This document shows, piece by piece, positions 7,730-14,376 of a DNA stretch of 64,000 nt; within the stretch, counting starts at the first letter, position 1, and every line of letters begins with the position of its first letter. Source of the DNA: Arthrobacter saudimassiliensis. GTDB lineage: Bacteria; Actinomycetota; Actinomycetes; Actinomycetales; Micrococcaceae. The stretch spans positions 372,001 through 436,000 of the forward strand of contig LN483070.1 of assembly GCA_900016675.1 (NCBI GenBank), written 5' to 3'. The notes beneath the pieces were generated by a model that saw nothing but the letters and a program-made list of their open reading frames with translations, was not told the DNA's origin and made no database searches. The translations under genes were made by a program, and so were the position numbers.

Positions 7730-8521
7730 TCATTGCCCGATCGCCCCGATCGTGGCCACCTGCACCGTGACCTGCGGCTGGGGGTCCAGGTTCGTCAGCA
7801 GCAGTTCGTCCTCCACAGCCTGCCGGATTGCTCCGGCGTCCACGGGAATGCCCGACGTCGGACGGATGGAGACCTCAACGGTCCCCCGCCCGACCGTCAC
7901 GAGGACCTGCTCCTGGCTGACCCCGGCCGTGATTCGGGCGCGTCTCGCCAACGACGCCGCCAGCACCTCCGCATCGACGACGACGGCGGCACGCGGGTTG
8001 GGCAGGGCATAGCGGGCCCGATGCCCCGGCAGCAGGCCCTGCAGCAGGAACCAGAGCCCCAGGATCACGGCGATCACTCCCACCAGGCCCACGACCAGCG
8101 GGTCGGCCGACGGCAGGTCGGCCAGCCACTGCCCGATGGCGGGCGGGTCCAGGAGCCACTCGTCCTGTCCCAGCGCCTGGAGCATCGCTTCAAGCAGCAC
8201 GTACAGGCAGAACAGCAGTCCCAGGACAGCGGCAACGATCGACGCCGCCGTTCGCGGCGAGTGCGTCTCCCGGCGGACGATGCGGGCCGTCAGCGCCGAG
8301 GTCCGCGCATCCAGAGCCGGCCCTTCAGCTGCAGCGGCCGTTCGGCGCGCGGCACCGGCACGGACGTTGGCGCTGTCCCGCACATGGGTGGAGGTCCCTG
8401 AGCCGGCTGCACCTCCGGGCGCTGCCGCGGCCCCGTTTTCAGCGGAGGGCCCGGAAGCGGAATGATTGGCGGAGGCGCCGGGACCGGAGTGATCAGCGGA
8501 AGCGTGACGCGCCTCGGTCAT
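7730..8521 (-). CDS. membrane protein of the Asp23 operon (DUF6286-like)
   Basis: A 263-residue protein with a low-complexity Gly/Ala/Ser-rich N-terminus (about 1-85), two membrane segments (about 98-118 and 145-165) and a C-terminal domain like that of the neighbouring AmaP-like protein, including the pattern of alternating valines in QEQVLVTVGRGTVEVSIRP. Two membrane hairpins plus a similar soluble domain suggest it is a second anchor, perhaps a paralogue of the gene at 6940. The start overlaps the stop of the upstream gene by 4 bases (ATGA), which indicates translational coupling. Function inferred. Confidence 0.7.
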   Translation of the reverse strand: MTEARHASADHSGPGASANHSASGPSAENGAAAAPGGAAGSGTSTHVRDSANVRAGAARRTAAAAEGPALDARTSALTARIVRRETHSPRTAASIVAAVLGLLFCLYVLLEAMLQALGQDEWLLDPPAIGQWLADLPSADPLVVGLVGVIAVILGLWFLLQGLLPGHRARYALPNPRAAVVVDAEVLAASLARRARITAGVSQEQVLVTVGRGTVEVSIRPTSGIPVDAGAIRQAVEDELLLTNLDPQPQVTVQVATIGAIGQ

Positions 8522-8904
8522 CGGACCCGCGCTCCTTCCTGCACCCTGACCCCGGTGATGCGGATATCCACCCGGGAGACAATCGACCCGGTGAGCTCCG
8601 TGACCCGGCTCCGCAGGACAGGCTTCGCGGCGCGTGCCCGCTCCAGAACCGTCTCTCCGGGCCCGGCGAGGTCCGGACGTCGGGCCACCTTCTGCAGCGG
8701 CTGGACGGGAATGGGCAGGGAGATCGACAACGCCAGCAGGCCCCGGTCGTCGGCCCAGGCCACCCGGATCAGCTGCGGAGCCACTCCAAAGAACTCAGCG
8801 GCGGCAGCCGCCGCCGTGCTCGACAATGCCTGGGTGCTGATGCGGGTGTGGCCGGCCAGGGGCGGCAGGGTCACGGCGGCCCGCGGTGGAGCCACGGCGG
8901 TCAT
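8518..8904 (-). CDS. Asp23/Gls24-related small protein
   Basis: A 128-residue soluble protein in the third position of the envelope operon. It starts with a proline-rich stretch and contains STQALSSTAAAAAAEFFGV followed by two beta-rich halves (DRGLLALSISLPIPV and IVSRVDIRITGVRV), the pattern expected for an Asp23/Gls24 fold. It overlaps both neighbours by 4 bases. It is more divergent from Asp23 than the first gene of the operon, so the assignment rests on context and secondary-structure pattern. Likely a partner of the membrane anchors downstream. Confidence 0.65.
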   Translation of the reverse strand: MTAVAPPRAAVTLPPLAGHTRISTQALSSTAAAAAAEFFGVAPQLIRVAWADDRGLLALSISLPIPVQPLQKVARRPDLAGPGETVLERARAAKPVLRSRVTELTGSIVSRVDIRITGVRVQEGARVR

Positions 8905-9092
8905 GACGAGGAGCGCCGTCCGGTCAGCGCGTCCCGGACCACGCGGAAGTCGACCTTCCCTTCGGCGGCACGGCCGAGCAGGGCACCGACGGCCAGGAAG
9001 AGGGCCATCAGCAGGAAACCCCGGAAGTCGAACACCAGGGCCGTGAAGGCCAGCACGGCGCCGGTCAGCATTCCCACAATCGTCGGGCTCAT
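8901..9092 (-). CDS. small membrane protein of the Asp23 operon (DUF2273-like)
   Basis: A 63-residue protein beginning MSPTIVGMLTG, with a hydrophobic hairpin over about residues 4-45 and a basic tail ending GRRSSS. Small two-helix proteins of this kind accompany Asp23 and AmaP in Gram-positive genomes. A longer form from 9173 is possible, but its first 27 residues are charged and unlike the family, so the inner ATG was chosen; GAGG lies about 11 bases upstream. It overlaps the next gene by 4 bases. Confidence 0.7.
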   Translation of the reverse strand: MSPTIVGMLTGAVLAFTALVFDFRGFLLMALFLAVGALLGRAAEGKVDFRVVRDALTGRRSSS

Positions 9093-9177
9093 GGTTCGCC
9101 GCCTCACTTCCGCTTCGTTTCGGGCCACATGCGCTCCTGCCAATCTATCCCCCGGGCCCGTTCCGGACGGCATCGCG

Positions 9178-9855
9178 CTACCCGTCCTGCTCGACGGCGG
9201 TCGCCCCTGCGGCGCGTTCGGGCCGGGATTCCATCGTGTCCGGCAGGTGCACGTCCGCCACCGTGACGTTGACTTCCACGACGCTCAGGCCGGCGACCTG
9301 CTCGACGGCGGCATAGACCGCCGCGCGCACCTCGTCGGCGACCCGGAGCAGGGAGACCCCGTACACCGCTACGAGGGTGACGTCGATCGCCGCCTCCGTT
9401 TCCCCGACCTCGGCGGAAACGCCCTGCGTTCCGCCCGAGCCGCCCACCGCTTCCCGGACCGCGCCCAGCGCCCGTGAAGCACCGGACCCGAGGGCGTAGA
9501 CCCCGTCCACCGACCGGGCGGCGACCCCGGCCACCCGCGCGACGGCCTGCTCGCCGATCACCGTCCTGCCGCCGATGTCATCCGGGCTGATGTCTAGCAC
9601 GACATGGATGGGCGGAGCGGGGGCCGGCGTAGCACCGGCGGGCGCGGCCACTTCAACGGGCACGCCGGTTCCGCTTCCCGGGGTTCCGGCGGCGGAGGGA
9701 CCCGACCGGCCCTGTGGCCGGCCGGTCATGTCCTGGCCGGCCATCTCCTGCCCGCGGGCGGGCTGCGCGCCGGTGACCTCCGGCTGGCTGGCTGCAGGGC
9801 CAGGCTGCCGACCGGCATGGGGATCAGGGACGCTGGGGGTGCTTGGCTGGTCCAT
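9178..9855 (-). CDS. Asp23/Gls24 family envelope stress protein
   Basis: First gene of the five-gene operon, 225 residues. The N-terminal 80 residues are Pro/Gly/Ala-rich and probably disordered. The Asp23 domain follows from about residue 85: GGRTVIGEQAVARVAGVAARSV is split here as GGRTVIGEQAVARV then the GVYALGSG segment, and VDVTLVAVYGVSLLRVADEV is matched by IDVTLVAVYGVSLLRV and the final VVEVNVTVADVHL. Asp23-family proteins are abundant membrane-associated stress proteins. A TAGGCT element 6 bases before the ATG suggests a leaderless message. Confidence 0.82.
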   Translation of the reverse strand: MDQPSTPSVPDPHAGRQPGPAASQPEVTGAQPARGQEMAGQDMTGRPQGRSGPSAAGTPGSGTGVPVEVAAPAGATPAPAPPIHVVLDISPDDIGGRTVIGEQAVARVAGVAARSVDGVYALGSGASRALGAVREAVGGSGGTQGVSAEVGETEAAIDVTLVAVYGVSLLRVADEVRAAVYAAVEQVAGLSVVEVNVTVADVHLPDTMESRPERAAGATAVEQDG

Positions 9856-9861
9856 ACGGCC

Positions 9862-9867
9862 AGCCTA
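9862..9867 (-). promoter_or_regulatory. putative -10 element of the Asp23-type operon
   Basis: TAGGCT on the minus strand, 6 bases before the first gene's ATG; the same geometry as other leaderless-type starts in the window. Confidence 0.45.
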
Positions 9868-9985
9868 GCCGCTGCGGCCCACGCTGGGCAGGGCGGTTGG
9901 GCAGGCTGACCGGGCAAGCCACTGCCAAGACCACCAGGCAACGGCCACCGGCAAGACCACCGGGGAACACCGCCGGGCAGGACGG

Positions 9986-10429
9986 TCAGCGCCGACCGAC
10001 GCGCCGACCGCTTATGGTCCGGGGGTCGATCCCGACAAAGACGTCACGGCGCCCGCCGCCCCACGGCTCGGCCATCCGGCGTCCCCACAGCTGGGTCAGG
10101 AGCAGTTCGTCGGCGACCCGGCCCGCCTGTCCGCTCACGAGGACGGACCATCCGGCCATCTGGTCGCTGTTGTACCCGTCGATCTGGAACGAGGCGTTGC
10201 GCGGCACCTCCCCCTCTGCGCCCAGGAAGCCGTTCTCCGCCGTGCGGAAATAGACCGCGTTCCCGTGCACGACGTAGTTGACGGGAAAGACCATGACCCG
10301 TCCGTCGTCGAGGAACGCCACGCGTCCGGTGCTCCGGTCCCGCAGCAGCGACCAGCATTGGGCTTCGCTCAGGTCCTCGCTGGTATGCGGGCGCGCGTTC
10401 TCCCACTCATACTGCTCTTCGGCCGTCAT
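9986..10429 (-). CDS. pyridoxamine 5'-phosphate oxidase-fold flavoprotein
   Basis: A 147-residue protein of the FMN-binding split-barrel (PPOX) class. The pattern LSEAQCWSLLRDRSTGRVAF then DGRVMVFPVNYVVHGNAVYFRT is the usual N-terminal half, where the conserved arginine and Pro-Val-Asn-Tyr contact FMN; VSGQAGRV and the WGGGRRDVFVGI segment form the second half. Such proteins are often annotated nitroreductase- or F420/FMN-binding; the substrate is unknown. Two ATGs lie in tandem; GGAGG is 6 bases from the one at 10429 and 3 from that at 10432, so the inner one was preferred. Upstream is the tRNA operon terminator. Confidence 0.85.
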   Translation of the reverse strand: MTAEEQYEWENARPHTSEDLSEAQCWSLLRDRSTGRVAFLDDGRVMVFPVNYVVHGNAVYFRTAENGFLGAEGEVPRNASFQIDGYNSDQMAGWSVLVSGQAGRVADELLLTQLWGRRMAEPWGGGRRDVFVGIDPRTISGRRVGRR

Positions 10430-10519
10430 CATTGACCTCCCCTTCGCTTGCCTCCACATGATTCCCCACGGAGGCGGCGGGGAAAAGAGGTGGAACGCAC
10501 CCGGGCGGGGCAGCGGGGA

Positions 10520-10554
10520 CAAAGAAAAACCCCGGACCCATGGGGTCCGGGGTT
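10520..10554 (-). terminator. Rho-independent terminator of the tRNA operon
   Basis: A perfect 12-base stem (AACCCCGGACCC and its complement, 10528-10539 and 10543-10554) with a 3-base loop, followed on the minus strand by TTTTCTTT. It lies 7 bases after the CCA end of tRNA-Phe. Confidence 0.92.
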
Positions 10555-10560
10555 CCTAGC

Positions 10561-10636
10561 TGGTGGCTCCGACCGGCGTCGATCCGGTGACCTTTCGATT
10601 TTCAGTCGAACGCTCTACCAACTGAGCTACAGAGCC
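10561..10636 (-). tRNA. tRNA-Phe (GAA)
   Basis: Cloverleaf on the minus strand: acceptor GGCTCTG pairs with CGGAGCC, D arm AGCTCAGTTGGTAGAGC, anticodon loop CTGAAAA with anticodon GAA, T arm with the GTTCGA-type loop (GATCGA variant). The discriminator is A and CCA is encoded. Third gene of the Glu-Asp-Phe operon. Confidence 0.97.
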
Positions 10637-10691
10637 TTGGCATCATCAACGATGATCACCGAGATCTTCCAAATCGCTTCGGAAAACCGAG

Positions 10692-10765
10692 CGACCCTGA
10701 CGGGACTTGAACCCGCGACCTCCGCCGTGACAGGGCGGCGCGCTAACCAACTGCGCTACAGGGCC
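10692..10765 (-). tRNA. tRNA-Asp (GTC)
   Basis: Minus-strand cloverleaf of 74 bases: acceptor GGCCCTG with CAGGGTC (one G-T pair), D arm AGCGCAGTTGGTTAGCGC, anticodon loop CTGTCAC with anticodon GTC, T loop GTTCAAGT. Discriminator G, and CCA is not encoded. Confidence 0.97.
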
Positions 10766-10823
10766 TTGCTTTTCACGAGTATCAACTCTACCAGACTTTC
10801 TCCGGTGTGATTACCACTCGCTG

Positions 10824-10896
10824 TACCCCCAACGGGATTCGAACCCGTGCCGCCGCCGTGAAAGGGCGGTGTCCTAGGCCGCTAGACGATGGGGGC
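10824..10896 (-). tRNA. tRNA-Glu (TTC)
   Basis: Minus-strand cloverleaf of 73 bases: acceptor GCCCCCA with TGGGGGT, D arm CGTCTAGCGGCCTAGGACA, anticodon loop CTTTCAC with anticodon TTC, T loop GTTCGAATC. Discriminator A, no encoded CCA. First gene of the operon, 66 bases downstream of a strong promoter. Confidence 0.97.
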
Positions 10897-10962
10897 CCGA
10901 ACACACTGGACGATCCGGACCGGGCTCGCACCCGTTCGTTTCGCTCCGTTGTGGACTCTAAA

Positions 10963-10991
10963 ACTATAGAGGCAACTTTCGCGAATTCCAA
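10963..10991 (-). promoter_or_regulatory. promoter of the tRNA Glu-Asp-Phe operon
   Basis: TTGGAA (10986-10991) and TATAGT (10963-10968) on the minus strand are separated by exactly 17 bases, the best housekeeping-type promoter in the window. Transcription would begin near 10956 and run through the three tRNAs to the terminator at 10520. Confidence 0.85.
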
Positions 10992-11037
10992 AATCGGTCC
11001 GCAGACCACGTCCCGACACTTCCCATCCTCCCCGACT

Positions 11038-11043
11038 TAGAGT
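11038..11043 (+). promoter_or_regulatory. putative -10 element of the leaderless zincin gene
   Basis: TAGAGT with 6 bases to the GTG start at 11050. Divergent from the tRNA promoter about 50 bases away. Confidence 0.45.
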
Positions 11044-11049
11044 GGAGAC

Positions 11050-11421
11050 GTGCCCATTGAACTGGACGAAGACGCCTTCGAGGCGGCCGTCACCGACGCC
11101 CTGGACTCCATCCCGCCGGACCTCGCGCAGGCCATGGACAACGTCGCAGTCTTCATCGAAGACGAGTACGTCCCGGGCCCGCATGAGGACCCGGACACGG
11201 AACTGCTCGGCCTCTACGAAGGCACCCCGCTGACCGAGCGGGACGGCTGGTGGGACGCCGGCTCCCTGCCGGACCGGATCATCATCTTCCGCGGGCCGCT
11301 GCAGCGGCTCTGCGAGAGCCGCGAGGAGCTCGTGGACGAAATCCGGATCACCGTCATCCACGAGGTCGCGCACCACTTCGGCATCGACGACGCCCGGCTT
11401 CATGAACTTGGCTGGGCCTAG
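11050..11421 (+). CDS. minimal zincin-like metallopeptidase
   Basis: A 123-residue protein of the small zincin family. The zinc motif HEVAHHFGIDD is at residues 105-115, with the two zinc histidines and catalytic glutamate present and an aspartate in place of the usual third histidine, as in the family. The family tail DARLHELGWA follows and ends the protein. It is acidic, has no signal peptide and probably acts in the cytoplasm; substrates are unknown. GTG start chosen because a -10-like TAGAGT lies 6 bases upstream. The CDF exporter gene begins 14 bases after its stop. Confidence 0.88.
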   Translation: MPIELDEDAFEAAVTDALDSIPPDLAQAMDNVAVFIEDEYVPGPHEDPDTELLGLYEGTPLTERDGWWDAGSLPDRIIIFRGPLQRLCESREELVDEIRITVIHEVAHHFGIDDARLHELGWA

Positions 11422-11422
11422 C

Positions 11423-11428
11423 TAGCCT
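11423..11428 (+). promoter_or_regulatory. putative -10 element of the leaderless CDF gene
   Basis: TAGCCT with 6 bases to the ATG at 11435, just after the zincin stop codon, so the exporter may have its own transcript. Confidence 0.4.
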
Positions 11429-11434
11429 TAAGCC

Positions 11435-12367
11435 ATGGGTGCTCACCACGGACACAGCCACGGCCTGCCGGCGGCCGGAACAGCCACCGGACGGCATCGC
11501 CGCCGCCTGCTGGCGGTCTTCGTCATCACCCTCTCCGTGGTGTTGATCCAGGTCGCCGGGGCGCTGCTCTCCGGCTCGCTGGCGCTGCTGGCCGACGCCG
11601 GGCACATGCTGTCCGACGCCGCCGGCGTCTCGATCGCCCTGCTCGCCTCCTGGATCGCCGCCCGGCCGGCCAACACCCGGCGCACCTACGGCTACCAGCG
11701 GGCGGAGGTCCTCGCGGCGCTGGCGAACTCGGTCATCCTGATCGTCATCGCCGTGGTGGTCTTCATCGAAGCGGTTCGCCGGCTGGGCTCGGAACCCGAA
11801 GTAGGCACGGGGCTGATGCTCGCCGCCGCAATCGTGGGCGGACTGGCGAACCTGGCCTCCCTGATAATCCTGCACTCCGGCCGGCGGGAGAGCCTGAACG
11901 TCCGCGGCGCCTACCTGGAGGTGCTCGGAGACCTGCTGGGCTCGGCCGCGGTGGTGGTGGCCGCCGTCGTCATCATGCTCACCGGCTGGCAGGCCGCCGA
12001 CTCATGGGCCTCGATCGTGATCGCGCTGATGATCCTGCCGCGCGCCTGGTCGCTGCTGAAGGAGGTCATCGACGTGCTGCTGCAGGCGACCCCGCAGGGC
12101 GTGGAGGTGGAAACCATCCGGGAGCACATCATGCGGGTGCCCGGCGTGGTCGACGCGCACGACATCCACATCTGGACCATGACCTCCGGCATGCCGGTCT
12201 TCTCCGCGCACGTGGTGGTCGACGAGGACCTGATGCACGCCGACGGGCTGGACCGGGTGCTGGACCGCCTCACCGGCTGCCTGAGCAGCCACTTCGACAC
12301 CGAGCACAGCACCTTCCAGATCGAACCGGTCCGGCACGCCAGCCACGAAGGCCACCAGCACGCCTAG
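11435..12367 (+). CDS. cation diffusion facilitator (CzcD/ZitB type) metal exporter
   Basis: A 310-residue inner-membrane proton-coupled exporter of zinc, cobalt or similar divalent cations. The N-terminus MGAHHGHSHG is a metal-binding His cluster. Six membrane segments span about residues 25-210; the second carries LLADAGHMLSDAAG with the HxxxD half-site. The fifth carries EVLGDLLGS, where the first ligand position (often His in ZitB-type proteins) is Glu; this may alter metal preference. The cytoplasmic domain after 215 holds VPGVVDAHDIHIWTM, typical of CDF proteins, and the tail is His-rich (HASHEGHQHA). Convergent with the USP gene. Confidence 0.93.
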   Translation: MGAHHGHSHGLPAAGTATGRHRRRLLAVFVITLSVVLIQVAGALLSGSLALLADAGHMLSDAAGVSIALLASWIAARPANTRRTYGYQRAEVLAALANSVILIVIAVVVFIEAVRRLGSEPEVGTGLMLAAAIVGGLANLASLIILHSGRRESLNVRGAYLEVLGDLLGSAAVVVAAVVIMLTGWQAADSWASIVIALMILPRAWSLLKEVIDVLLQATPQGVEVETIREHIMRVPGVVDAHDIHIWTMTSGMPVFSAHVVVDEDLMHADGLDRVLDRLTGCLSSHFDTEHSTFQIEPVRHASHEGHQHA

Positions 12368-12381
12368 ACGCGGCCGGCCTC

Positions 12382-12404
12382 GCGGGGCAGAAGCTCCGCC
12401 CCGC
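12382..12404. terminator. bidirectional hairpin between CDF and USP genes
   Basis: GCGGGGC and GCCCCGC pair over 7 bases around a 9-base loop in the 39-base convergent spacer. No U tract on either side; the position supports a shared terminator. Confidence 0.5.
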
Positions 12405-12406
12405 TC

Positions 12407-13411
12407 CTACTCGTCCATCATGGAGCCGAACGTGGCCCGGTCCTCCAGCCGCGGGTCATGCCGGTCGGGCACGATCAGCACCGGGCCGCGGGCGTGGTGG
12501 AGCACGTTCTGGCTGGTGGAGCCCAGCAGCATTCCCGCGAAGCCGCCGCGCCCCCGGGTGCCCAGCACCATCAGCTCGACAGCGCCGGAGCGCTGGATCA
12601 GCACCTCGGAGGGCACGCCGTCGACCAGCTCGACGGTCATCTCCACGTCCGGGAAGTGGCTCTTCAGCCACGCGCGTCCCGCCCGCAGCGACGCGTTGAT
12701 GTCGGCATGCAGCGCCTCCACGTCCATGGGGGCGGGCACCCAGGCCAGCGAGCCGCTCAGCGGCGCGAGCGCGCAGAGGATGTGCAGGGGCAGTCCCATC
12801 CGCCGGGCTTCCTCCGCCGCGGCCAGGGACGCCGCGCGCCCCTGCTCGGAACCGTCGACGCCGACCAGCACCACCTGCTCAACGTCCCGCGGGTCGGTGG
12901 AACCGGGAGGGGCGGCGACGCCGCAGTCCTGCAGCCGTCCCGCCGTCCGGAGCGGGATCACGACGGTGGGGCACTTGGCGTGCGCGGGCAGGGCGCTGGA
13001 CACCGAGCCCAGCAGCCGGCCGACGAACCCCCCGCGTCCGCGGGAGCCCACGACCATCAGCTCCGCCTCCTCCGAGAGCTCCAGCAGCACGGCGGAGGCG
13101 TCGCCGGTCTCCAGCCGCGGCACCACTTCGATGCCGTAGGAGGAGACCCGCTCGACCGCGGCGTCGAGCACCTTCTGCGCACCCTCACGGACCACTTCGT
13201 CATCGAAGGTGGTGTAGCCGGCATCCATGGAGGAGGCGGCAAAGATCGGAATCGTGTAAGCCGTCACGATGTGCAGCGGCGTCCGCCGGCGCTGCGCCTC
13301 CCGGGCGGCCCACACCAGGGCGCAGATGCTCTGGTCGGAGCCGTCGACCCCCACCACGATGCCGGCCGGTTCGAGTTCACCGGCATGGTCTTCCCAGCGT
13401 TCCTGGCCCAT
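12407..13411 (-). CDS. tandem universal stress protein
   Basis: A 334-residue cytoplasmic protein with two UspA domains (about residues 14-155 and 165-320). Each has an ATP-binding G-x2-G-x9-G(S/T) motif: GSRGRGGFVGRLLGS in the first and GTRGRGGFAGMLLGST in the second, and each begins with an IVVGVDGSDQS or VLVGVDGSEQG strand. Family members bind ATP and help survival in dormancy or nutrient stress. Both sites look intact, so the protein probably binds two nucleotides. GGAGG and CAGGAA precede the ATG. Confidence 0.93.
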   Translation of the reverse strand: MGQERWEDHAGELEPAGIVVGVDGSDQSICALVWAAREAQRRRTPLHIVTAYTIPIFAASSMDAGYTTFDDEVVREGAQKVLDAAVERVSSYGIEVVPRLETGDASAVLLELSEEAELMVVGSRGRGGFVGRLLGSVSSALPAHAKCPTVVIPLRTAGRLQDCGVAAPPGSTDPRDVEQVVLVGVDGSEQGRAASLAAAEEARRMGLPLHILCALAPLSGSLAWVPAPMDVEALHADINASLRAGRAWLKSHFPDVEMTVELVDGVPSEVLIQRSGAVELMVLGTRGRGGFAGMLLGSTSQNVLHHARGPVLIVPDRHDPRLEDRATFGSMMDE

Positions 13412-13580
13412 TGTTCCTGCCTCCCGCCATCGGGTCCGGTCCGCGCTGCGCGGCCTGCATCTTCAGCGTACTCCCGAACCCGAGGCCGGTTCCGGGACTG
13501 TTACAAAGCCGGAATGCACCCGGCGAAGGTCGCCGCCGGAGGCCCGCCGCCGCCGGACGCCCGCCGCGGCCGGACGCCGC

Positions 13581-14243
13581 TCAGCTGCCGCCCGGTCCGC
13601 GGACCCGGCTGCGGACCAGCAGCGCGACGGCCACGAGGCCTGCCGCCACGGCCACGCCGACAACGACAAGGATCCAGACACCGGCCCCGGCATCCGGGGC
13701 CTCCTCGGCCGCGGCGTCGTCGGCAACACCGTCATCGGCCACGCCGTCATCGGCAGTTCCCTCATCTGCCCCGCCCTCATCTGCCCCGCCGTCGCCGCCG
13801 GTTCCGTCGCCGGGGGCCGGCGTGGCCCCGGCGCCCACGGTGAAGCCGAAATCGCCCTCGATCGGGTGGGCGTCGGAGGAAACCACGCGCCACTGAACGG
13901 CATATTCCCCTTCAGGCATATTTGGCCGCAGCCGCTGGGTGGCCACATTGTTCAGCACCTCGACGTCGCCGTCGGCCCAGTCGGCACCGTCGGGACCGGT
14001 GACGCGCACCTCCGAGCCGATGGCCGCGGGGTTGTTGCTGAAGGTCAGCTCCACCCGGGCGGGGGCCTCGGCCAGGACGTCGCCCTCCGCCGGGGTGCTG
14101 CCGGTGAGTTTGTCGTGGGCCTGTGCAGCCGGCGCCCCGGCAAGGCCGGCGAACAGCACCGCCCCCAGGAGCATCAGAAGCGCCGCCCACGGCCGGGCGG
14201 GCGAAAGGGCGGGGACATAGGTGCTGGACGCTTTGTTACTCAC
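13581..14243 (-). CDS. CopC domain copper-binding protein with C-terminal anchor
   Basis: A 220-residue exported protein. A signal peptide occupies about 1-46 (LMLLGAVLFAGLAGAPAAQA), so the mature protein begins AHDKLTGSTPA, with the N-terminal histidine that binds copper in CopC. The CopC beta-barrel follows with VELTFSNNP, and SSDAHPIEGDFGFTV holds a second conserved histidine. A linker of Asp/Glu/Gly/Ala repeats (about 145-185) leads to one membrane helix (about 190-212) and a basic tail. There is no CopD here, so it probably buffers or senses copper at the outer face. GTG start with TAGGCT 6 bases upstream. Confidence 0.88.
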   Translation of the reverse strand: MSNKASSTYVPALSPARPWAALLMLLGAVLFAGLAGAPAAQAHDKLTGSTPAEGDVLAEAPARVELTFSNNPAAIGSEVRVTGPDGADWADGDVEVLNNVATQRLRPNMPEGEYAVQWRVVSSDAHPIEGDFGFTVGAGATPAPGDGTGGDGGADEGGADEGTADDGVADDGVADDAAAEEAPDAGAGVWILVVVGVAVAAGLVAVALLVRSRVRGPGGS

Positions 14244-14249
14244 CCGGCC

Positions 14250-14255
14250 AGCCTA
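14250..14255 (-). promoter_or_regulatory. putative -10 element of the leaderless copC-like gene
   Basis: TAGGCT on the minus strand with 6 bases to the GTG at 14243. Confidence 0.45.
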
Positions 14256-14293
14256 ACCGGCGGGCGAACTGCCGCGAGGCGTCATTCTGCAGG

Positions 14294-14356
14294 GTCAGGC
14301 AGCGCGGCGGGTTTAAGATCGAAAAGGCGAAGTGTCCCGCCGCGCCCCCACCTGAC
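14294..14356 (+). promoter_or_regulatory. long inverted repeat before the purine permease (leader hairpin or operator)
   Basis: A perfect 10-base pair of arms GCGCGGCGGG (14302-14311) and CCCGCCGCGC (14336-14345) encloses 24 bases, and outer arms GTCAGG (14294-14299) and CCTGAC (14351-14356) extend it. The loop contains TAAGAT (14314-14319), which could be a -10. The stem ends about 10 bases before the ribosome binding site of the permease gene. It could be a structured leader that senses a ligand or an operator around the promoter; it matches no riboswitch I recognise. Confidence 0.55.
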
Positions 14357-14376
14357 GAATGCCAAGAGGAAGCACC

